Positions 34,219 through 47,900 of a stretch of 64,000 nt of DNA are shown here, in pieces. The DNA is from Liopterus haemorrhoidalis. Lineage: Eukaryota; Arthropoda; Insecta; Coleoptera; Dytiscidae. Under the pieces are notes generated by a model. That model was not told the DNA's origin. It made no database searches and saw nothing but the letters and a program-made list of their open reading frames with translations. The position numbers and the translations under genes are program-made. The stretch is taken from contig OZ020616.1 of the NCBI GenBank assembly GCA_963971575.1, positions 9,037,934 to 9,101,933 on the forward strand, in the 5' to 3' direction. How positions within the stretch are numbered: position 1 is the stretch's first letter; the number at the start of each line of letters is the position of its first letter.

Positions 34219-35687
34219 TTACAGCGTAACTTCTCCTCCATCTTCAATGACCTCCATTTCTTGATCACTATCTTCAATATGTGAGGTACTTGCTTCTGCT
34301 TCTTTCCTTTCTTTAAGTCCAGCTGCAGGTGATCTGATAAGTGACAAGTCTCTTTGTACTTCTTTAACATCTCTCTCATTTTCAAGTTCGCGTCCTTTTC
34401 GTAATCTTTGCATAATAAAAGCGTTCTGTCTTTTTTGTTTGATAATCTCAACTTTCTTCATTGCATTTACAGCCTTATTCCAAGTTTCACGGTCATATTT
34501 AACAGGGATGTGACGACGTTTTTCAAATTCAAATGCTGGATCGATGGATAGTTCTTTTCCGACTGTCTTGCGGTATGCTTTGGTCCATTTCACTTTACGT
34601 GGGTTCTTCTTTTTCTTGAATGCAGCGTGACATTTTGAACGACAAAATTTAAAGATCTGTAACGAAGATTATGAATTAGAATATTATTTTATGACAGATA
34701 AATTAGTGTTTCCGGTGGGTTGATCTTTACATACGAGAAAATTTTATTCATTTCTTAGTTTCGTGCAGAATTAGATTTTGAAATCTAGTAACTTTTAACA
34801 CTTTTGAATATTTGGATCATATTGTTTAGCAAATGCCCATTTCAATCAGTAAAAAGTTTGCTCGTTGCAACTTAAAAAAAGTCAAAACACGAAGCTAAGT
34901 ATCGAATTACAATATTATTTTTGGTAAGGCTGACATCGGTCTTCGTTCGGAGATTTTTACTTCTAAATCTCCGGTTTTCTCAATGTAGATGGTTCCCATT
35001 GGCTTTAAAATAACCACTAAAGAGCATAAAAAAAAATTGTCACCGGATTTTGAAAAATGAAGTTATTATTTCCATAATTTGAAAGATGAAAAGGTCGAGT
35101 CTCCGGATTTTGAAGGGTGAAAATCCGGCTTTAGTTGTCAGTAGGGTCTCACACCGCAAAAATTAATAAACTGATTTGCGACCTTTTTCGCCTGATTGAC
35201 AAGCAACCCGCACAACGTACTTAACATGTTGGTTGTCTATGTTACAAAATTTTAACATCTGACAATACATAACAGAACTTGTTAATATTTCTAAAGAAAC
35301 GGTGTCCTAAATAAATAATCACAGAAAAATAAGTAAACAGATCAGTATAGTGTTACACAATGTTAAAAAATCGGAATAAAATAAACTTTGTGCCTTCTTT
35401 CGCAATATTATACTCTTTTATTTATACGCTGTTTTAGATGATTTTTTAGTAAAATATCGTGATTATAATGAAATGCTTTAATATTTTCTAACTTTGGAAG
35501 TAAAATGCTGAGATATTTGTTAGTATAAAGTGAATTAAAAGCAAAAGTGTGTGTATTTTAGGGTTATACGTAAATATTAGCAGAAATAAAATGTGTTTAA
35601 ACTTACTTTACAGTCGTTTCTGACAAATTGAATTCCGTGTCCAGGGTAAATTCTTGAAGAACAAAAGTAACATGTTTCAATACGCAT
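34219..35687 (-). CDS. RSL24D1: RLP24 / RSL24D1, 60S ribosome biogenesis factor
   Basis: A nucleolar placeholder for ribosomal protein eL24 in pre-60S particles, exchanged for eL24 in the cytoplasm. Two exons: 35607-35687 (27 codons) and 34219-34656, phase 0, separated by a 950-bp intron. The 172-residue product fits the family (human ~163). The L24e zinc finger is complete: Cys6, Cys9, Cys32 and Cys36 ([18 protein letters not shown] and FCRSKC). A basic stretch [18 protein letters not shown] and the diagnostic [16 protein letters not shown] follow. A coiled, charged helix and an acidic tail ([18 protein letters not shown]) close the protein. The start at 35687 is the family start. It is divergent from the RNF126-like gene, 278 bp between start codons. 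Confidence 0.95.
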
Positions 35688-35965
35688 TTTGTTTCACTTA
35701 TTTCAGTGACTAATTTCGAAACACGTTTTACTTAAAAATCACATCGAACTAGAGAAATTCCAGTAGAGAAATTTGTCACTCATAACAAAAATGTTGGCTG
35801 CATTGTAATTCTTCTTTTCCTTCTCCGCATTATTGGCTGCTTAGCTGAAAAGTCGTGACTGAATGGTAAAAAGTAGGGATTTGGAAGTAATGGCGTAGAT
35901 TAGTGTTTGATAATAAGTAAATCAAGTATATTGTTATTGAATTATTGTGACATTAACATTTAATA
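35688..35965. promoter_or_regulatory. Divergent promoter region, RSL24D1 / RNF126-like
   Basis: 278 bp between opposed start codons. It includes a CTTCTTTTCCTTCTCC pyrimidine-rich stretch that could be a 5' TOP-like start for the ribosome biogenesis gene, though on the strand seen this is speculative. No TATA box is obvious. Promoter role is inferred from position. Confidence 0.5.
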
Positions 35966-38900
35966 ATGGCAGAAGCAGCAGTCGAAGATAGACCAACAAA
36001 TCAGAGGTTTTTTTGTCATAAATGTAGTGTGGAATTTGATCATGTCTCACCGGTATGATTATTAATTTAACTGTTTTATTTTAATTTTTAACCTTCCTAT
36101 TAATTGTTTTACTATCATTTATTATAATTTTGAAAAATTCTTTGCATATTGAACGTCCATTTTTATCGTGTCACAAAACTGATAAGAAGGGACCTAATTA
36201 TTACATTTTTATCTCCAAAATCAATTTTATGATATGCAAACAATTATTCTGACATTGCATGCACGAAAATTGCATGTTTCAAAAAATAACACTCCAAATC
36301 AACCACTCCACAATCTAATTTTGACATGAATTCTATCTGTTCAATAAATTATGAACATTATTGCTCTTGACAATATAAATATTACATATTTTCTTTGCTT
36401 ATGACATCATTCTTGTGATTAAAGAATCGTAATTTAATAGTTTATTATTTATTAAACAAATTGACGCTTATGTTTCATGGAAACTGATAAGTTTATGTAA
36501 CGTAGAACATAGAAGTAGAATCGACTTGATACAATATGAATCATAATGTTCACATCTTGAATATTCTATATAATAAAAATTTAAATATCTAAAGAATGTA
36601 GTATAAAATTAAGGAGTGTTCAATTGAACTGAAATGCAAAATCTAGTACCTTAACAGATATTTTACAATAATTTTTCACGTGAGTTACGTTTTGAGTTTA
36701 AAATTTGATTGAAACACTTACGGATATTTAAAAACTAAAATGATTCAGTTTTTTATACTAAATTTTCTCTGATTTAATGCTAAAATAGGTTGTCATTGAT
36801 GATTTTTTCTTATTCTAGGAGTATACATGCCCCCATTGCATGGGCGGTTTCATAGAAGAATTAGAAGCAAATAACGATGGATCGGACGAAGTTATAGATG
36901 TCGATGATGACGATGATCAGGTAAACAAATAAATTACTTTAATTCTTTATTTGTTATATTGATTTAATCATTTTTATTGTAATATATGTATTTGAACTGT
37001 AAACAACAGATCAAACACGTCTGTTAAGTACAGACTGATTTTTATAGAATTTATTGTGCATTATATTTTAATTGCTGTCGTGTCTCTCTTGTAAAAGGTT
37101 ACTTACGGAGTTACAGATGTATTTAATTCCTGCTGATCATACTTCGGAATTATCACCTTCTGGTACTGTGCAAATTAAAGTTTAATCCAGCTTCATTTCA
37201 TTATATATAGAGGGTGTAACAGTGAAACGTAACACCGCCATTATTTTCTTTATTATTAGAGATACAAAAAAGTGCTAAATAACACAGTTGTAGGAGACTA
37301 AGGGGGCATTTGCTTATAGATGAAAATATTTTTTTAAACAAGTGATTCACAAGCTAGAGTACAAAGTTATATTTTTGTAAATTAGGATTATACATACTTT
37401 TTATATCCATTCGATAGTATATTTTTTTCAGAATTCAACCATATAAACATTTTATATCCTTACACAAAAAATGTATTGTGAAAAAATTGATTTAAATTAC
37501 AAAACAAACATTACAACAAAACAAAAACAAAAAGTCTATTACTTCCTATGAATATTTTTCTATCTAATTTTCATTATTTTCTAATAGTATATTCTGTAAC
37601 AAGGTTGGAATGGGAAAATTTGATGCGAGTGGAACATTCCGTGCGAGAGCCGCAGGCGAGCGTGAGGAACCACGAGCAACGAATTTTCTCATTCCAACCG
37701 AGTCACAGACCCTACTTTCTCCACGACCACCAAAAAGAAAGATAAATTAACAAATAATTATTTTAAGAAACATTTTATCTTAACAAATAATTTATATTTC
37801 GTAACAAATTAATCAATTAATTAAACTATTTTTATTTATTTATTATTTGTTTAATTTTAATTTAATTTGCCGCACATCGGCCACTATTTTAGGTTAGGAA
37901 GTTATGTTGCATTTATTTAATGTAAACGTTGCATATATTTTAATGTAACCCTACAAAAACAAAAGACAACAAGTATGGAATAGTTATGCCATAACAAGTG
38001 ATGGAATGAAATACATGCAAAATGCATAAGAAGATAGGTGCTTTAGAATAACATTCCAACTCTTGTGTTAGAATTTGAACTTTCTGTAGTCAAAATTAGT
38101 TTAAGAATTGGTAAATTCTATAGTAGTCGTGGAGAATAGTATATTCTGAAACAAGGTTGGAATGAGAAAATTCGATGCGAGTGGAACATTCCGACGCGAG
38201 CCGCAGGCAAGCGTGAGGAACCACGAGCATCGAATTTTCTCTTTCCAAACGAGTCACAGACCCTACTTTCTCCACGACCACCAGAAAAAAAAATAATTAA
38301 CAAATAATTATTTTAACAAACATTTTAACTTAACAAATAATTTATATTACATAACAAATTAATCAATTAATTAAACTAATTTATTTTATTTATTATTTGT
38401 TTAATTTTAATTTAATTTGCCGCACATTGGCCACTATTTTAGGTTAGGAAGTTATGTTGCATTTATTTAATGTAAATGTTGCATATATCTTAATGTAACC
38501 CTACAAAAACAAAAGACAACAAGCATGGAATAGTTATTCTATAACAAGTGATGGAATGAAATACACGCAAAATGCATAAGAAGATAAGTGCTTTAGAATA
38601 ACATTCCAACTCTTGTGTTAGAATATTAACTTTTTGTAGTCAAAATTGGTTTTAGAATTGGTAAATTCTATAGTGGTCGTGGAGAAACATAATTCCATTT
38701 CATTTAAAACAGATTCAGCGGTAGTTTTAAATATTGTCTCGTTAAAAATTGTTAAATATCAATGGGTTTTTTACCATTTTTTTTTTTTCAATGTTAGGAT
38801 GTAAAAAATGTCAATATAGTTGAATTCAGAAAAAAAAGGTTATCATATGGATATAAAAAATACTTATAATCTAATTTAAAAATATATAACTCTGTGCTCT

Positions 38901-41900
38901 AGCTTGAGAACCACTGGATAAAAAATGTCTTATTAACAGATGTTTCCTTAGAACTTCTACAACTTTGTTATTTAGTATTTTTTTTTGTATCTTTAATAAT
39001 AAAGAAAATAATGGTGGTGTCCCGTTTCGCTGTAAAGCCTTGTATCCATTTCGCTCGGCTGCCTGAGCTATTATTTGGCAAGCAAGTGTCAGTAGCTGCG
39101 AGACAACCAAACATGCTACCATTACCAAGTGCTACTGCTGCCTTTTGCTTCATTGTGATTTACTGAATTATTACGAAGAAGAGGAAACAGCGACGAAAAT
39201 TGCGTTGGTGGATTAGGGAATTGTACAATAAAAGATTTGAATATGGAAACAGTTTAATTTAACTTATTCTTAATAATAGTTTTAGGTAAACCCATAACCT
39301 CACTGATATTTAACCATCAGTGCTCTCTGTGTCTCTTATTATGACAGTCCTTTATTTTTGGGTCCCACAATACCCTTTTTCTTTATACAAATCAATTATA
39401 CTAGCTTCGGCTAATCAACGCAGTTACGTCACACCACGTAACAAACGACTGTATTGTCTGGAACAATAGGTTTGTTCGATTTGCACATTTGCAGTTACTG
39501 TTTACTGCCATGTTAAAGCGTAACAGCCGTAACACATAATCCGCAAGAGAAACAGCTGTAACTTTTTCGCAGTAGCGTCATAAACTGGCAGTAAATTACG
39601 ACAAATCGAACAGATTTGCAGTTACTGCGACCAAACGAACAGATTTTTTTTAACGCGGCAGTAAACAGTAACTGCAAATGTGCAAATCGAACACACCTAA
39701 TGCAATCGTTTGTTACGTCGTGTGACGTAACTGCGTTGATTCGCCGACGGTAGTATAACAATTTGCATGTATCATTGTTCATGCTATATGCTGTCTATTG
39801 TCCTACAAATACACTAACCTAAACAACGCGTGGGCGGCCGAGGCGCTGAGGCACGCCGTTGGAAAACCGACTTGAAACAGCTCACCTCGAGGCAGCCTCA
39901 AGGTGAGGCACGTCTAGCGCGGCACGTCTACACATTGCGAGGCACCGCTGAGGCACGCTTCACGAGGGGTGCTCGCGAAATGTATACGAGGCTTTGCACA
40001 TATGTTTCTTTTATTCCCCTGGGGATATTTTTGTGACACCAGCCAGTGTACACTATTTTTGGCTAAAGATTTAATTTGGTGTCATGAAGAAAATTTCACT
40101 TTAGTGTGTATATAAGACCAATAGTTATTATAAATAATGTACACTAGGGTTGCACCTATTAATCTGCAGGTAATTGGTAATCGACCTTATCGGTCATTTT
40201 ACCTTGAAGCACAAACCTCCAAAATATTTTCTATATCTGTTTACATCTAATCAAATAAAACTCAAGTGTTTGTCATATTAAAAAATCATCTATGATTAAA
40301 AAAATTCAGTATGCTTTTTAGTTTTGTTCAAATTTATGAAATTTCTAAAAACCACAATTGTACAAACCATACAATCATTGGTACTTACTATACATGTATC
40401 GCTAATCGGCAGATTCCATATACATTATAAATAATCGGCAGCCGATTAATCAATTCAAATTTCTTTCCTATATTGTTTGAATTAGGAAAAAACTGTACAT
40501 AAACGCAATATTCACCGCCGGTAGTAAAAAATACATAAATTACTTACCCTTGTTTTGGTTTGTTGACTTTTACGAGCGGCGACCTTTAATACGCGATAGA
40601 CTTGTGCGCAATTCGGCCTGCCGTTTCTAAACGTGACATTATGCTAGGGCCGTGGTTCTCAACCAGGGTGCCGGAGGTATATATTAAGCGTACTGCAAAC
40701 TTCCTAGAATTAGTACAAAGAAATGAGGGTAGGGTGCTTTGAATTTTACATATTCAAGATTGAGAATCACTCTGCTACGATAGTTTCTCTAGAGTAGTTT
40801 TAACCGGGGAAGAACTGATTTTAAGTAGTGTTCATGCACCGCGGAAGAACCGATTTAAAGTTCTGTGCATGTACCGCCGCAAAACGGTAATGATTTTAAA
40901 AAAAGGATTATGATTGGTCGAATTTTAACAATCGAGGATTTTCTGTAGATATGGGGCAAGAATCGTCTCGCTTTTACGAAGTCTGTAATTACGTTTTCCA
41001 GTATTAAATATTTGAAAATTGTATCTTATAATTTTTATATCATATCCGCAATATCCGTGTGAACATGAAATCTTCGGTTTGGACACCTCTTTTCATGAAA
41101 AAGGCGTTTAGAACGCCAAAAATGAATCGCTGGTAGTTGGATTGTACTTACGGTAAGAGTGAAATAAAAACACGTTGCAGCCCTTCTTTCACGCTTTTTA
41201 TTTATTTTTGCTCTTTAGGTCTTTAGACTCTTAAGACCTACTTTATGTTTACTTAAATAGTGAAATATATGATACTTTATATAAATGTCGTAGAAAAAAC
41301 AATTTCTTTGGAATTATTGCCAGTTTATTAATTTAAAAATAATTATTTAATGCTTCGCTTTATTTGGCAAATTCTGGAATATTGGTAAAAATTAACCATG
41401 GTAATTTGCCACATTTAAAAACTTATGAATCATTAAATTTTAAAAAATAAAGATTTTAAATTATTTGAAATCGTTTAGAAAACTTTTAATAAGATGATTT
41501 CAAGAATTTAGTTTTTAACATTTGCTGGTCTTATAGCTCTTTTCTTTTTATTGATTGGCCATACATGTGATAAATTAAACTCTGCTCTAAAACAATTGTG
41601 AGATATCTTAAAAAACCAAGTTTCTGACATATTCCTGTTTAAAGTTTTACATTTTATATAAACTTGGTTTAAGAGAGAGTTGAATAATAGGGGATAGGCA
41701 TGATTTTTTTAATTTTTTTTATTATGTTCCTCTTGTTGCATATAAACATAAAAAACAGTTTTTTTTTTTTTAATTTGAAGGCTTAAAAAAATCATAAATG
41801 TATGTAGCGCGCGAAAACGACGTGTGACGTCATACCCTTCTAACTGACACATGACACTACTAGTCTAGCCAGCGTACATAGTCTGTTGTGAACTTATTTG

Positions 41901-44900
41901 TTTGTATAACTTTTATAGGTTATGTAAAGTTAGAGTGATTTTAATTAAAATAAAGTTTAATTCTATAAAAACAATTTACACATGTTAACCGAATTAAATT
42001 TTATATTAAAATATATAAAATATGGAAGATCCAGGCCTCAGTACTTCGAAACATAGTCGAAAATATTGTTTAGTACCAATGTGCACAAATAGTTCAATTA
42101 GAAATCCAAAAAAATAATTTATATCATTACCTGATGACGAAAAACAACAGAAAAGCTATGAGGCGAAATAAAATCGATATTTCAGAAAAAAGTAAACTTT
42201 ATGTTTGTGAAGACCATTTTAATGTGAGTACATATATTTTATAAATTATTTTAATAATAAATGCGTGAAAAATTGTTTAAAAACAAATACAAAACTCTCA
42301 AACAATACAATATAAACACGTAAACATTATGTTTTGTCTGTATCTGTGACGTCAAACTCTTACAGTCTCAGTCGTATCTACTCGGCAACCCTCGCGGCGT
42401 GTTCGGCTTATTTCAAATTTACAATATTTTAATTAAAAAATTTGGCTATAATATTAATTAAAAAGTGATTTTTGTTGTGTTAGGTGACATAACTAACATT
42501 AAAATATGAAAAAAAATTTAGTTTTAAGGAAATATAAATTTTATGCGTATCCCCTATTGTAATTAACATCCTTATTTTTTAATATATATAATCTCAGTAC
42601 GGCATTAGATAGAAAATTATTTTGTGGACCCAGTAATATGAAATGTGATAAAATTCAAAAAATTTCAGTAGTGTTTTAGAGAAGCGATATGCAAAATAAG
42701 GCGAAACATCTTAGTTATTTCGAAACTGACAGCAAATATTGGTGTGCGGATATTTTTGCGGATGCGGATTTTTATTTACAATATCTGCGGATGCGGATCC
42801 TGCATGTGCGGATGCGGATACAGAAAAACGTATCCGCACAGGGTTCTACCCATTACCTGTTAACTAATAACAGATAGCGGATAATTAAAGGGTAATTATT
42901 AGGTATTTTGAGTATTTTTGTTTATCTATGGGTATTTTGTTGTAAAATTTTATCACATCCTTTCTCATGATTGGGAAAAGAGATGCACTACATCCCTTGC
43001 TCAATTAGACGAATATATTTTTTTGTGAAAAATCATTAGCTAAAAAATAATTTTAATTTTATTTGCTATAGCAGTATATGGTTATAGTAAATACTTTAAA
43101 TTAGTCGAATGTACATATAAAGTATAAATTATAGTATAAACTGTGTCGAATGTTAAAATTACGCTTATATAAAACCGCTGGGTGCAGCCTTATTTTGTGC
43201 AATAAGACAGGAGAGCATTTCCACGTTAGAACGGGTTACGTCGAGTGCGCAGTAACACCAGGTCTTATGATATAAGCCGTTTGTATGCACGCTGAAAGTC
43301 AGCTTATTTGAGTTCACCGACGGTGTTTACGGCTGCCTGGGTTCGTCTGAGTGTTTTCTGCATTTTACGCGCAGTAGACTACATTCGCTAAGAAGCGTTT
43401 TTTACGTACGTACTGGTTATTTTTGATTTTTTATATCTATCTTCTTTATGGTCGGATCTCCGAATTCGAATGGTTTTTATACGTATTTATTAATTTCAGA
43501 AATGACTTCGATAAATTCAAACGTAATTTATGAATTAACAAAAACTTCGTTTGCTGTTTTACATTTGGCAAACAAAAATTTACTTATTGACAAAAGTAGA
43601 CCTTAACGTGAACCTTAATAATATATTATGCAACGAGCATGGAATAATGGTAATTTCACAAGAGTATGAAAGTTGCGCCACGAGCCACAGGAGAGTAGCG
43701 CAATTCATGCGAGTGAGAAATGACTATTCTACGCAAGTTTCATACTATGCTTTTTCCCCGACTATAACTTATTACTTATTTAATTTTTATTCAGTTCTCT
43801 TTAAAAACTAACAATAATTTGACAGTTGCTTTTAACCTATTTATTACGTTGCCTAGCATCGGTAATGTATGTGTCGTATGGAATCTAAATTCTGCTAAAA
43901 TAACAATACTTGTACTATCTGATTAACTGACTGACAAAGACTAACTCTATTAAAAAATATATTTGCAAAATTCGACAACTTTAACTGTATTATTTAATTT
44001 TAATCTGGTTTCCTTCACAAACTAATATATATTCTTTATTCCCTAGGCCTTGCGGCGTTCAGGATATTAACCATTACAAAAAATAAAACAATCAATCCAA
44101 AAATAAATAACAATATCATCCAATACAATTTACAATATATTTTCTCTTTTCTTTCTTCTTGTTCCAATGTCCCTCTCCTTCTTCTGATTTCCCTCTCCGA
44201 TCTCCTTCCTTTTTGCTTCCAGTTCTCGCGCCCATCTTTGATTTATTTTATTTCATTCTCTTCCCTTCCAACCATTTCTTCACCCCTCCTCCTATCTCCC
44301 TTCCTTCCTCCCCATCTCTAGGTAACCTCATCCCCCTTCCTTCCTTCTGCTTCCCACCAGGTCTCTTCCTTCTTTCCTTTACCCCTTCCTGTTATCCTTC
44401 CCCAATCTCCATCCTTCTTGCCTCTAATTCCCGCGCCCACCTCTCCCCGTTCCATCTTCGTGCAACAGGTCTAATGTGGTCGACCAAACTGTCATCTCTC
44501 TACACCTCTTCGCGAGGTGCTCTATATCTTCTTCCTCCTCCCCGCACATCCTGCACATCTTATCCTCCTGTTTTCTCCAATATCTATTTCCTCTCTCTTC
44601 ATTCCCGCACCTCTCCAGTAATACTCCTTTCTCATCTCCCCCCATGCGCACCATCTTCCTTTCTGTTCCTCTCTGGCTCTTTCTTCCCAGCATTCCCTCA
44701 TTATTTATTTGTCTGTTTCTATTCTAACTTTCTTCTCGTACTTAACCGCCCTGCTACCTGTACCCACTTTCATCTTATCCCTCTTCAGTTCCTCTCTTAC
44801 AATATACCCTGGTGTTGTTCTATCTACCCCTAAGATCCATCTCAAATACCTCTCCTGTACTCGTTCTACCTTCTTCCATTCCTTCCATTCCCAAATTTCC

Positions 44901-47900
44901 ACCCCATATAGCAGGATGTTTTTTCACAAACTAATAATAATTTGACATATGTTTTCAACCTATGTATTACGTTGCCTAGCAACGGTCGGCCATTCTGCTT
45001 GAACCTGTTATGTAATGAGCTCAGCGGTGTGTAATAAAAAGGAGTGGGGTACGTGCTACATTTACTAATCACAGACACGCCTGTAATGAACGTATATCTA
45101 TATAGTCGTGGAAAAAAGTCATTAAAAAACTGGTCAGTCGATCCTTGACACTCGTGAGAATATTTTTGCATTTGTTTTCACTGCACCCCTTGAACAGAAA
45201 GTAACGCCACGCCACTGACTTCAGAAGGTAGTTTTAAATTTTTGAATGACGTATCTCTATGGAATGACGTCATAAAGTGTACTGAGAAGTATAATGTAAA
45301 GCAGCCTTTATGGAGTGTAATGTCCTGCTATCGAAAATTTATCTGGTGTGTTATTTACGGTGTTACCTTATTTGTTTTAAATGTCAAGTATAAAATGTGA
45401 CGTACATATATCTTATTGATAAAATTGTTTTGTTAATTTTCCTGTTGTTTATAATACTGTTTTCTTTACAGTATAACGCAACTTGGGGCGAATTCAATGC
45501 ATTCCTAGTGGATTTGGACCGCGGTCGAAACGCACGGCCGCGTTTCGTGCATGATCCAGCCAGGAGGAGAAGGTATGCCTCAGTTCAACCGCGCCACAGG
45601 ATCGGTAGGCCAAGGTTTGCAGCATCTACCATACCTTCATTACCAACCATATGCACTATTCACAACACCCTCATTTCCTTATACCGCATATCAACTCTAG
45701 CATTACTCTAGATTAGTACAAAGTCTCCCGATCATGTTGTTGCATGCAAACTGACGGTTGACAAGAGATCTCGCTTGCTTGGTGGTACCATTGTAATTCA
45801 TGGAAAAAATAGAATGATTTTACTGAACAAACAGCTGTTTATAGTTCACGAGACTACACGCCTATTGATCGATACAGGTGGTTCCCGACTTACTAACAGG
45901 TTCGGTTCCGAAGGCGCGTTCGTAAGTCGAATTTGGTCGTGAGTCGAAAATGCGCGAGAATGCGGAAAATGTTTTGCTACCCCCTTAAAACATAGTTTAA
46001 AATTCAATACATAAAATTTATTATTTATACATACAAATACACTCAGCGCTCACTTAATGTACGTCCGTTTAACGAACGTTGGATGTTACGTACAGATATA
46101 TTTTGACAATAAGTCCGCACGAACGTACAAATATCCTCACGAACGTACACATCACTTGGACCCGTCGGCAAAAATGCGTGCAGATTTCCGTAACACGCAA
46201 ATTTTGCCGGACAAACAGGACGGGTGTATGACTGAATAGATTATAAAATTTTATGTACTTTTTTATTCACAAGAAATATGTAATGATATTTTTATGATAC
46301 GTAATTGATATGAAATCCTTATTGCTTTAAACAAATGATTGTTATATTTTAACTTCTGTGCTCAAATGTCTACAATTATATTGAAAATACGCAAATTCTC
46401 TGATAATTAAAAAAATTACCGGCGAATGCCCATTCACAAAGCGGCGATTATATGTTCGTGCGGACAAAGTGTACGTACGTGCGGACAAGTTTACGTTCGT
46501 ACGGACATGGAGAAGCAATTTGAGTACCAAAAAATCGTAATCATATACATTTATATGGAAATACACCGTCCGGTTGAAGTATAAATCGCTTAACGTACAA
46601 CACATTGGGAACGCATTAAGAACGTTAAGTGAGCGCTGCCTGTATATAGAATGTTTCCTAATCAAAAGTATCTTTACTGGTCGATCGTCGGTGCAATGTT
46701 TGTGTCAGATGTTTTCGTGCTCCTATTGAAAAGAATTAAATGTTTCTGTTTGTTAACGAACGCTCTGAGCCATTACGAACAACATTGGGTGTTTTCGGGC
46801 CTAAGTCAAGGCGTAATGATTATATCTATTCCCGCTATTAGAAAATAATATAAGATTTTTAATTATTATTTTTTTTTGTTTATGGGGATTAATTAAGTTT
46901 TATGGGGATTAATAAAATTTTGAAACTTTTGGTCGTAAGTATGAATGTTCGTAAGTCGGAGACACCACCTGTATATCTATTTCACACAGGTCTATGTAAA
47001 ATTCAATGACGTCTGTGCGCTTCTTATACCCAACGTATGTCCGTAGTTTTTATTTTCGTTTATTATATTTGAATATATTCAGATAATTGTGTTTTTGTAT
47101 ATGAAGCACTTCTATTGCAGCTGTGGTACAGGGTCGTTTTTTCGCCTAGGCCAACGAGGCCATGGCCTAAGGCCCGCTTATACAAGGGGCCCGATCACCG
47201 GTCTTAATTTTATTGTGTAAAGTTAATGATTTTACAAAAAAATTAAATAATAAAATTTCAACAATCTTGCACTGATTTATTTACAATCCCAATTACAGCG
47301 ACAATGCATAATTGCTTATATTTATTTAATTTGACTTGACTCCTTCTGTGAGGGGGGCCGTGAAATACTCATGGCCTAGGGCCCTTACAGTTCATAAGAC
47401 GGCCCTGCTGTGGTAGAGGGAGTGAACCAAGACAATAGTTCTGTCTCACCATCCGAACCAATAGTATTGCTTAATTTTTATGACATTTTAGATCGACTCA
47501 TATCCTTTCTGCGAGCGTCGGTCAAGTAAATCCTCCCCGAGGTTAAACTAAGGGATGATACAAAGTGGCAAAATAGTATATTATGCAACTAGTACGTAAT
47601 GCCATATATTCCGCACGAGATTTGATGAAGCAATTCATTCGAGTGGGGAATATGCATTCTGCGCTTGTTGCACACTATGCTTTTCCTCCGATTATAATTT
47701 CTTTAATTTAATTTAATTTCATTTTTATTTTATTTGGAACATAAATAGGATAGGCCCAGTGAAATGTTCTCTACTACATAATTACAATGTTAATACAAAT
47801 AGTTATATACCATAAACAGTTAGCAATACATACTATTATTATTGATGACAAATTTTGTCCTTACAATATTTATTGAACATTGTAATAGACATGTTGGTAA

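Noticed and set aside
44159..44945. Pro/Ser/Phe-rich plus-strand frames up to 224 codons
   Set aside because: They are the complement of the purine-rich LINE coding strand on minus; low-complexity by-product.
45573..45711. Read-through extension of RNF126-like exon 3 to a stop codon
   Set aside because: The family requires continuation to the PFENLIQDF region; the GTATGC donor at 45573 gives the right phase for exon 4.
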